From contig NZ_WJBG01000233.1 of NCBI RefSeq assembly GCF_009709555.1, positions 56,983 to 120,982 on the forward strand: a stretch of DNA of 64,000 nt, in the 5' to 3' direction. Source of the DNA: Streptomyces blattellae (lineage in GTDB: Bacteria > Actinomycetota > Actinomycetes > Streptomycetales > Streptomycetaceae). Every line of letters begins with the position of its first letter. The stretch's first letter is position 1. The notes under the pieces are model-generated. The model saw nothing but the letters and a program-made list of their open reading frames with translations. It ran no database searches and had not been told where the DNA came from. Shown here in pieces: positions 42,590 to 49,466 of this stretch. The translations under genes and the position numbers were made by a program.

Positions 42590-42606
42590 TCTGACGTTCC
42601 GTCAGA
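42590..42606. promoter_or_regulatory. 17-bp palindrome TCTGAC-N5-GTCAGA (copy 2)
   Basis: TCTGACGTTCCGTCAGA lies 42 bp upstream of the monooxygenase ATG, in a TTTT(T)-rich context identical in layout to copy 1 (TTTTCTGAC...GTCAGAT-T-TTT). The two are 8.4 kb apart and both control acyl-CoA genes. Confidence 0.75.
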
Positions 42607-42716
42607 TCTTTTATGAGCGACGCCCCGTTGACACCCGACCCGCCTGACATAAAAGTTTCACTGCGCAAGGGCAATTCGGAAAGATACTTTCAGGCGGCTC
42701 AGCGGAAGGTTTGTCG

Positions 42717-44504
42717 ATGACCGAAGACGCAGTGCCGGGCGGACAAGGCGGGCTGACCCGCCGTCAACTGGCCCGACGGACGCTCGCCGTGGGTGGCGCG
42801 CTGGCTCTGGCCCCGTTCCCCGCCGGTCCCGCCGCAGCCGCCGTACCCCCTGACCACCACCCCACCCTGCGGCACGGCTCACCCGAACGCGCCGGTCTGC
42901 TCCCCGCCCATCTGCGACAACTCGTCACCGACGCAGAGACGTTCCTCGGCCCCTCCCCCAAGTACCCCTGGTACGCGGGCGCCGTGCTGCTCGCCGGGCG
43001 GGGCGGCACGGTGGCCCTGCACGAGCCGATCGGCATGGCGGTGCGCTACTCGGCGTACGACGAGAAGACGGACACCGGCGTCGAGTTCCCGCCGGAGCAG
43101 CAGCTCCGCATGGCCGAGGACACCGTCTTCGACCTGGCCTCCGTCTCCAAGCTGTCCACCTCGATCCTCGCCGTGCAGCAGATCGAGCGGGGCGCCCTGG
43201 AGCTGGAGGCGAAGGTCGCGTCGTACCTGCCGGAGTTCGGCGCCGCAGGCAAGCAGGACATGACCATACGTCAACTCCTCACCCACACCTCGGGTTTCCG
43301 CCCCTGGATCCCGCTCTACAGCGCACCGACGTACGAGGAGAAGGTCCAACTCATCTGGGACGAGGCGCCGCTCAACCCTCCGGGCAGCACCTACCTCTAC
43401 TCGGACCTCAACCTGATCTCGCTCCAGCTGGTGTTGGAGCATCTGACCGGCCGCACCCTCGACACCCTGCTCCGCGAGGAACTGACCGTCCCGCTCGGCA
43501 TGCACCGCACCCGCTACAACCCGCCCGCCTCCTGGAAGCCGCAGATCGCGGCGACGGAGGACGCCCGCATGCCCTGGTCGGGGCTGGAGCGGGGGCTGGT
43601 ATGGGGTGAGGTGCACGACGAGAACGCCTTCAGCCTCGGCGGGGTCGCGGGCCACGCCGGGGTGTTCTCGAACGCGTGGGATCTCGCGGTCCTCGCCCGG
43701 ACGCTGCTGAGCGGCGGCGCGTACGGCCGGGCCCGCATCCTCCAACCGGAGTCGGTGCAGCTGATGTTCACCGACTTCAACACCGCCTTTCCCGGCGACG
43801 AGCACGGCCTCGGCTTCGAGCTCTACCAGCACTGGTACATGGGCGCGATGGCCACCCCGCGCACCGCGGGCCACTCCGGCTTCACCGGCACCTCGCTGGT
43901 CCTCGACCCGACGACCGACTCCTTCCTCGTCGTGCTCGGCAACTCGGTCCACCCCGTGCGCAGTTGGCGCTCCGGCTCCGCACCCCGGGTGGCCGCCGCG
44001 AACAACATGGCGCGCGCCGTGCCGGTCCGCCCGGCGCGCGGACGTACGGCCTGGTTCTCGGGCATGGCGAGCAACACGGCCGCGACACTCGCACTCCCCG
44101 CCCTCGACACCACGGCAGGCACCGTGCAACTCGCCTGCGGCCTGTGGTGGGACACCGAACCCCGTTCGGACGTCCTCGTCCTGGAATCCACGGCCGACGG
44201 CGGGGCCACCTGGCAGCCCGTCCCCTTCACCACCACGCGCCACGCCGAGGAGCCGCGGGAGCACCCGGCGGGTTCCGTCACCGGCTGGTCGGGCCGCGTC
44301 TGGCACCGCCTCACCGCCGGCCTCCCGCCCGCCCGGCGGCTCTCGCTCCGCTGGCGCTACACCACCGACCGGCTGTACGTCGGCCGGGGGGCGTACGTCG
44401 ACGGACTGCGCGTGCGGACCGCCCAGGACGTCCTCTTCGACGACTCCCGCCCGGCGGACGCGGCCCGCATCGAGGCGACGGGCTGGACCAGGTCGGCCGA
44501 CTGA
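42717..44504 (+). CDS. Tat-exported serine hydrolase (beta-lactamase/D-aminopeptidase fold)
   Basis: A 595-residue exported esterase/peptidase of the class C beta-lactamase fold. A twin-arginine signal (LTRRQLARRTLAVGGALALA) is followed by the catalytic domain (about 55-420) with SVSK as the SxxK motif (DLASVSKLST), the Tyr motif in TYLYSDLNL and the third motif near ATPRTAGHSGFTGTS (HxG). The C-terminal 170 residues form a beta-rich domain, probably carbohydrate- or wall-binding. The ATG has GGAAGG upstream. Family members hydrolyse esters, amides or wall peptides, so antibiotic resistance is not implied. It is divergent from the monooxygenase operon. Confidence 0.85.
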   Translation: MTEDAVPGGQGGLTRRQLARRTLAVGGALALAPFPAGPAAAAVPPDHHPTLRHGSPERAGLLPAHLRQLVTDAETFLGPSPKYPWYAGAVLLAGRGGTVALHEPIGMAVRYSAYDEKTDTGVEFPPEQQLRMAEDTVFDLASVSKLSTSILAVQQIERGALELEAKVASYLPEFGAAGKQDMTIRQLLTHTSGFRPWIPLYSAPTYEEKVQLIWDEAPLNPPGSTYLYSDLNLISLQLVLEHLTGRTLDTLLREELTVPLGMHRTRYNPPASWKPQIAATEDARMPWSGLERGLVWGEVHDENAFSLGGVAGHAGVFSNAWDLAVLARTLLSGGAYGRARILQPESVQLMFTDFNTAFPGDEHGLGFELYQHWYMGAMATPRTAGHSGFTGTSLVLDPTTDSFLVVLGNSVHPVRSWRSGSAPRVAAANNMARAVPVRPARGRTAWFSGMASNTAATLALPALDTTAGTVQLACGLWWDTEPRSDVLVLESTADGGATWQPVPFTTTRHAEEPREHPAGSVTGWSGRVWHRLTAGLPPARRLSLRWRYTTDRLYVGRGAYVDGLRVRTAQDVLFDDSRPADAARIEATGWTRSAD

Positions 44505-44511
44505 CGCCGGT

Positions 44512-44694
44512 TCAGCCCGGCACGTCGAGGCGCCGCGTGCCCGCGACCGGCGGCGGCCGCAGCGCCTCCTCAGCCGTCGAGCCGGGCGTGCCGGGCGTGC
44601 CGGGCGTGCCGGTGAGGATGACGACCCGCCGGTCGGGCCCGTCACCGTTGACGGCGACGGGCCCGATCAGCGGGTGGTCGAAGTCTTTCGTCAC
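44512..44694 (-). pseudogene. remnant of an MmyB-type XRE regulator (C-terminal end)
   Basis: Sixty codons reading VTKDFDHPLIGPVAVNGDGP, then RRVVILTGTPGTPGTPGSTA and EEALRPPPVAGTRRLDVPG. The pattern K-x-F-x-HP-x-VG, then VxYTxxPGTP, then A/S-EALRLL is the end of the ligand-binding (MmyB) domain of actinobacterial XRE regulators. No helix-turn-helix part precedes it; the upstream DNA is 30-bp repeats and the end of the oxidoreductase gene. The GTP repeat in the tail is a 9-bp slippage. It is most likely a fragment. Confidence 0.45.
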
Positions 44695-44730
44695 CGGCCC
44701 GGACCTGCGCGTCGACGGCGGCAGCCTGTC

Positions 44731-44810
44731 ATGACCGGTCAGCCGCCCCGGCAACCTGTCATGACCGGTCAGCCGCCCCGGCAACCTGTCATGGCGGGTC
44801 AGCCGCCCGG
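44731..44810. repeat. 30-bp tandem repeat, 2.7 copies
   Basis: ATGACCGGTCAGCCGCCCCG plus GCAACCTGTC is repeated exactly once more and then partly (one mismatch cluster, ATGGCGGGT). The last copy overlaps the stop of the FAD oxidoreductase gene, so duplication happened at the 3' end of that gene. Each unit carries an in-frame stop for that gene. Confidence 0.9.
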
Positions 44811-46376
44811 GCTCGCCAGCACCGCCATCGCCGCGTTGTGCCCCGGCACCCCGCTCACCCCTCCCCCGCGTACCGCGCCCGCTCCGCACAGCAGCACGTT
44901 GGCGTGCCGGGTCTCCACGCCCCAGGGACCGGTGTCCTCCTGTGCGTAGGGCCAGGCGAGTTCGCGGTGGAAGATGTTGCCGCCGGGCAGCCGCAGGTCC
45001 CGCTCCAGGTCGAGCGGGGTCTTCGCCTCGATGCACGGCCGCCCTTCCCCGTCCGTCGCCAGACAGTCGGCGAGCGGTTCGGCCAGGTGGGCGTCCAGCT
45101 GGGCCAGCGTCGACTTCAGCAGTTCGGCGCGCACGGCGTCGTTGTCCTGTGCGAAGAGCCGGGCGGGCGTGTGCAGGCCGAACAGGGTGAGCGTCTGGTA
45201 ACCGCGGTGGACCAGGTCCGGCCCGAGGATCGTCGGGTCGGTGAGCGAGTGGCAGTAGATCTCGGAGGGCGGGGCGGCGGGCAGCTCACCGGCCGTGGCC
45301 CGGGCATGCGCGGCGGCGAGCTGCTCGTAGCCCTCGGCGACGTGAAAGGTGCCGGAGAACGCCTCCCGCGGGTCGACGGAGCTGTCGCGCAGCTTCGGCA
45401 GCCTTTTCAGCAGCATGTTCACCTTGAGCTGGGCGCCCTCGGCGGGGGCGGGCGGCTCGTCGCCGGTGAGGGCGGCGAGCGCGTGCGGTGAGGCGTTCAC
45501 CAGGACGTGCCGGGCGGCGGCGACGCCTTCGCCGTCGGCCGTCCGGTAGGTGATCTCGGCGGTACGGCCGTCCGTGGCGATCCGCTCCACCTCGTGGCCG
45601 GTGGCGATGACCGCGCCGGCGTTGCGTGCCGCGGCGGCCAGTGCGTCGGTGAGGGCGCCCATGCCGCCGACGGGTACGTCCCAGGCGCCGGTGCCGCCGC
45701 CGATCACGTGGTAGAGGAAGCAGCGGTTCTGCCGCAGCGAGGGGTCGTGGGCGTCGGCGAAGGTCCCGATCAGCGCGTCGGTGAGGACGACACCCCGGAC
45801 CAGGTCGTCCGTGAAGCGGTCCTCGATCGCGGCGCCGATGGGCTCCTCGAAGAGGGTGCGCCAGGCCTCCTCGTCGTCGATGCGGCGGCGCAGTTCGTCG
45901 CGGGTGGGCAGCGGTTCGACAAGCGTCGGGAAGACCCGCTCGGCGACGCGGCCGGTCATGCCGTAGAACCGCTGCCAGGCCTGGTACTCGGCCTGGCCGC
46001 CGGTGAGCCGGGCGAAGGCCTCCCGAGTGCGTCGCTCGCCGCCGCCGACGAGGAGTCCCGTGGGCCGGCCGTCCCGCTCCACGGGCGTGTACGACGAGAT
46101 GGTGCGCCCGCGTACGCGGAAGTTCAGCCCCAGATCCCGCACGATCTTCTTCGGCAACAGGCTGACCAGGTACGAATACCGCGACAGCCGTGCGTCGACG
46201 CCCGCGAACGGACGCGTGGACACGGCGGCGCCCCCGGTGTGGTCCAGCCGCTCCAGCACCAGCACGGAGCGTCCGGCGCGGGCCAGGTAGGCGGCGGCGA
46301 CGAGGCCGTTGTGGCCACCGCCGACGATGACGGCGTCGTAGGTGCGGTGCGTGCCGGGTTCTTCATGTGCGGTCAT
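44799..46376 (-). CDS. FAD-dependent oxidoreductase (phytoene desaturase-like)
   Basis: A 525-residue flavoprotein. The N-terminal dinucleotide site is YDAVIVGGGHNGLVAAAYLARAGRSVLVLE, followed by HTGGAAVSTR. The C-terminal FAD-binding motif is NVLLCGAGAVRGGGVSGVPGHNAA. This organisation belongs to the amine-oxidase/phytoene-desaturase group; no carotenoid genes are nearby, so the substrate is not known. The ATG at this position is chosen; a GTG five codons upstream is in frame and would add a TTA codon (GTG TTA ACA AGA ACC ATG). It is 55 bp downstream of the TraB-like gene on the same strand, so it could be transcribed from the conflict operon. Confidence 0.82.
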   Translation of the reverse strand: MTAHEEPGTHRTYDAVIVGGGHNGLVAAAYLARAGRSVLVLERLDHTGGAAVSTRPFAGVDARLSRYSYLVSLLPKKIVRDLGLNFRVRGRTISSYTPVERDGRPTGLLVGGGERRTREAFARLTGGQAEYQAWQRFYGMTGRVAERVFPTLVEPLPTRDELRRRIDDEEAWRTLFEEPIGAAIEDRFTDDLVRGVVLTDALIGTFADAHDPSLRQNRCFLYHVIGGGTGAWDVPVGGMGALTDALAAAARNAGAVIATGHEVERIATDGRTAEITYRTADGEGVAAARHVLVNASPHALAALTGDEPPAPAEGAQLKVNMLLKRLPKLRDSSVDPREAFSGTFHVAEGYEQLAAAHARATAGELPAAPPSEIYCHSLTDPTILGPDLVHRGYQTLTLFGLHTPARLFAQDNDAVRAELLKSTLAQLDAHLAEPLADCLATDGEGRPCIEAKTPLDLERDLRLPGGNIFHRELAWPYAQEDTGPWGVETRHANVLLCGAGAVRGGGVSGVPGHNAAMAVLASPGG

Positions 46377-46431
46377 GGTTCTTGTTAACACGTGGTGATC
46401 TAGGTCAGCCAGAGGAATCGAGGCCCGCCGC

Positions 46432-48603
46432 TCACCCCCAGAACTGCTTCATGACGTCCGAGAACCGATCCACGAGATAGGCGCGGTGCACGGGGTCATT
46501 GGCATCGAGCCGCTTCTTCGGATACCGGTGTTCGAGGAAATACGCGATGCCCATCTTGCGCCGTTCCTCACGGGTGAATCCGGCGGTGGAGATGTGGGCG
46601 ATCCGCTTGCCGCTCGCCGCCGCCTGCGCGTTGATGTGGGCGGGCACGACGAAGTGATGTGGGGCGATCAGCAGGACCGCCTCCTTGGCGTACTGGAGAG
46701 CCACCGCGAGGAGGACTTCCCACCATCGGCCCCAGTCGAGTTCGGGCCCCGGCACCCCGGGCAGGAGCAGGCTCCGCAGATCGAGGTTCAGCAGGGTCGT
46801 ATGCTGCGGCATCCGGCTGGTCAGGTCGTCCCCGAGCTGCTTGCGGATCTCCTCCATGGTGAGCACCCAGCCGTTGAAATTCGCCCGCCCGTGGATGTCC
46901 CACGCGCTGACGGTGACCGGCTCACCGTGCCGGTTCTTGTAATCCTTCTGTAGCAAGTCCAGCTTCTTGCCGCAGAACCATTCAGCCACCAGTGTCGGTT
47001 CGGGCTCGGCTCCCGCCAGTATGTATTCCATCATGTGAGAAGGGTCGCCGAGGTCGCCAGATTCATAGGCGTCGGAGAGCCAGACCATGGGCTCGGCATG
47101 GTCGGCGACGAATCTTCGAGACCGCCGCTCCTGCCGTACGTACAGCTTGGGTTGCCCTTTGTAGTGGCTGCGCAGCGTTCGCCGGAAATCCAAACCGTTG
47201 TGCAACGCCCCCTGGAATTCCATGCTTTTGATCTGCCGGTCGTCCTGCGTCCTGGCCAAGTCGAAGGCCTTGCGCCGCACCTCCTCCAGGAACTCGTCCG
47301 TGGGCGGCCAGGTCGACGACTCCCAGCCCTGCGGCCATCTGTTCAGTCTGGGACTCGGCGCGCGTGGCGGGGTCGCCGGGCCGAAGTCGACGGTCTCCAG
47401 GGGCAGCAGGTCCGCGGACAGCCCCGAGGCCTCCTCGTCCCACTCCTCCCGCGTGGCCCCCAGCACTTCGAAGAACTGGTCGTACTGCCCGCAGTTCCGG
47501 GCCACGAAGACCGGGCCCCGATGGTTGCGGGGTGTGGTCGTGGCGAGTTCGAACAGGGTCTCCCGGGTGCTTCTGATGCGGCCGATCCGTTCCACCCGCA
47601 CCTGGTCGTGATAGCCGAGCAGACTCCGGTAGACGCGTTCTTTAAACGGCTTGTTGAAGCAGGCCTGGCATGCCGTGAGGATCGCTTCGAAGCTCGGCGA
47701 GATCCGCTGTTCCTCCTCCAGGAGTTTGGTCAGCACCTGGGAGAAGACCTGGTAGTGACGTATGGAGAGTTTGAGGTCGGTCGCCTCCTCGCTCAGCTGA
47801 TGGATGAGTTCCAGCAAGGCCTCATGTTTGTCGAAGGTGTGCGCCCGGTTCTCCTTCCGGTATTCCTCGTATCGCTGGACCAAGCGGGGAATGTGGTCCA
47901 GATAGCGCAGGAGAATCGGCAGGCTCGGCTGCCGGATGTCGTACTGGGCGTCGGGAAGCGACGGGTCGCCGTCGATCGTCAGCGCCGGCTGGGTCAGCAG
48001 GCGCCGCACGGCGGCCACATGGGTCGCGTTGCAGACGAACAGGATGCGGCGGTACCGCGGATACAACGCCTGGAGCCGTGCCGCCATGTGCAGTTCCCGC
48101 CAGGTATCCACGGGTTCGAAGCGGGACGGCGGGCGAGCCAGTCGCTCGGCGATCAGCGCGAGGTACCACTCGGCGCCGTGCTCCAGGGCGAGTCCGTCGT
48201 CGGGCCACTCCTCGTCCGCCATGCAGAAGCGGTCCAGGAGGTGTCCCGGGGCCATCTCCTGGTCGACGAGGGCCAGCGGGATGTCCCGTTCGGTCGCGAT
48301 CCGTACCGCCTCGACCATGCCGTCGGCAGGGGTCACCGGGAAGACCTCGTGCTGGTCGCTGTCGCGCACCCGCGAGACGACCAGGGACACGCGGGGGATC
48401 CCCTTCACGGCCTGGAGCATGGGGCCTCGCACGGATTCGGGCAGCCCGACCGCGACGAGGTCCTGCCGTCCGAGCCCGAGTTCGTGGACCGCCCGCTGGA
48501 CCTGGACGGCGAAGGTGAGGTGGTGGCGCATGACGGGCACGATGCAGACCTCGCCCTGTCGGATGTACGGCAGGCCCATGGGCGTGTCCCCCGCACCGGT
48601 CAT
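46432..48603 (-). CDS. TraB/ChaN-fold-like (DUF5682-like) protein of a conflict operon
   Basis: A 723-residue cytosolic protein with no signal or membrane helix. Residues 18-130 resemble the start of TraB/ChaN/DUF5682 proteins: EVCIVPVMRHHLTFAV (compare VGIRHHSPA), LVAVGLPESVRGPML (compare VLVEGPxDFDPL), FPVTPADGMVEAVRIATE and IPLALVDQEMAP. The fold is therefore inferred. The middle (about 230-350) is helical with a coiled-coil flavour. The C-terminal third (about 520-723) has a second domain with FNGWVLTMEEIRKQLGDDL, LLNLDLRSLLLPGVPG and a basic end. The ATG overlaps the MoxR stop (ATGA), so it is translationally coupled. Enzymes of the EreA/ChaN/TraB superfamily sit in MoxR-vWA systems; I propose that this is the MoxR partner or effector here. 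Confidence 0.55.
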   Translation of the reverse strand: MTGAGDTPMGLPYIRQGEVCIVPVMRHHLTFAVQVQRAVHELGLGRQDLVAVGLPESVRGPMLQAVKGIPRVSLVVSRVRDSDQHEVFPVTPADGMVEAVRIATERDIPLALVDQEMAPGHLLDRFCMADEEWPDDGLALEHGAEWYLALIAERLARPPSRFEPVDTWRELHMAARLQALYPRYRRILFVCNATHVAAVRRLLTQPALTIDGDPSLPDAQYDIRQPSLPILLRYLDHIPRLVQRYEEYRKENRAHTFDKHEALLELIHQLSEEATDLKLSIRHYQVFSQVLTKLLEEEQRISPSFEAILTACQACFNKPFKERVYRSLLGYHDQVRVERIGRIRSTRETLFELATTTPRNHRGPVFVARNCGQYDQFFEVLGATREEWDEEASGLSADLLPLETVDFGPATPPRAPSPRLNRWPQGWESSTWPPTDEFLEEVRRKAFDLARTQDDRQIKSMEFQGALHNGLDFRRTLRSHYKGQPKLYVRQERRSRRFVADHAEPMVWLSDAYESGDLGDPSHMMEYILAGAEPEPTLVAEWFCGKKLDLLQKDYKNRHGEPVTVSAWDIHGRANFNGWVLTMEEIRKQLGDDLTSRMPQHTTLLNLDLRSLLLPGVPGPELDWGRWWEVLLAVALQYAKEAVLLIAPHHFVVPAHINAQAAASGKRIAHISTAGFTREERRKMGIAYFLEHRYPKKRLDANDPVHRAYLVDRFSDVMKQFWG

Positions 48604-49460
48604 GTGCGCCGGCCGAGGACCATGCCGGCGATCCGCTCGAAGAGATTCGCGCGCGGCTCACCGCCGTACTGGTCGTAGTTCATGGCGTAGTTCATCAGCG
48701 CAACCGCCTGCCGGACCGAAACGTCGAGCCGCTCCTCCCGCAGGTACCAGGATTCGAAGGCGTCCAGGAAGTCGGGCGACGGTGACAGGGCGGTCTGCAC
48801 GATCCTGCGCAGTTCCTCGAAGGGCGGAGTGGTGATCTCGATGACCGGCAGGGTGCGCTGCTCGATGTACTCCGGCAGCACATGACCCGAGTTGCTCAGT
48901 GAGGGGTTGAGCGCACAGCAGAACCGGAAGTGCTTCTTCGCCTCCGGGTCCTTCGGGCCGATGTTGATGCCCGCCATCGCCGAGGAGACGTACTGCCGTC
49001 CGTCGAGCACCGAGGCGAGCGGGCTCAGTGTGCGCTCGGGTACGCGGTTGATCTCGTCGAAGAAGCAGAGCCCGCCCTCGTACAGGGCGGTCGCCAGAGG
49101 GCTCGCCCGCAGGGTCAGGGCCATCGACTGGCCGTAGGAGTCCTCCGGACTGGGCGTCAGGAGGAGGGCCAGGTCCTCAGGGGTGAGTTCCTCATGGCCC
49201 TGGACGATGTAGAGCGGCATCTCCAGTTGCCGGGCGATCTCGTAGACGATCTCGTTCTTGCCGAGTCCGGGGGCGCCCTCCAGCCGGAAGTGCAGCGGCG
49301 GCACACTGCTGTCGATGAGTTCCCTGCCGTCCTTCCGGATGCCCCAGGCGACCCGGCACAGCTCCAGTTCCGCGGTGCGTCCGATGAAGGTGTTCGCCGG
49401 GATCTCGACCGGATCCGCCAGCGCGAAGGCGACGTCGCCGACCTGACCGTAACCATCCAT
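48600..49460 (-). CDS. MoxR-type AAA+ ATPase
   Basis: A 286-residue AAA+ ATPase of the MoxR/RavA group. Walker A is LEGAPGLGKNEIV (62-69), with Asn where nearly all members have Ser or Thr after the Lys. Walker B is GGLCFFDEINR (DE at 135-136). Sensor-1 is FRFCCALNPS, and Arg residues in EYIEQRTLPVIEI serve as finger/sensor-2 candidates. MoxR ATPases act as hexameric chaperones that remodel vWA- or TraB/EreA-like partners. It is encoded between the NACHT protein (6-bp gap) and the TraB-like protein (4-bp overlap), so the three are expected to be made together. The GKN change may lower ATP turnover. Confidence 0.85.
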   Translation of the reverse strand: MDGYGQVGDVAFALADPVEIPANTFIGRTAELELCRVAWGIRKDGRELIDSSVPPLHFRLEGAPGLGKNEIVYEIARQLEMPLYIVQGHEELTPEDLALLLTPSPEDSYGQSMALTLRASPLATALYEGGLCFFDEINRVPERTLSPLASVLDGRQYVSSAMAGINIGPKDPEAKKHFRFCCALNPSLSNSGHVLPEYIEQRTLPVIEITTPPFEELRRIVQTALSPSPDFLDAFESWYLREERLDVSVRQAVALMNYAMNYDQYGGEPRANLFERIAGMVLGRRT

Positions 49461-49466
49461 GTTCTG

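Noticed and set aside
42717..44504. A beta-lactamase resistance gene
   Set aside because: The fold matches, but length, Tat export and the C-terminal domain fit an esterase or wall peptidase; no resistance context exists.
44731..44810. A CRISPR or attachment-site array
   Set aside because: The 30-bp units are directly adjacent with no spacers, and no integrase or Cas gene is near.
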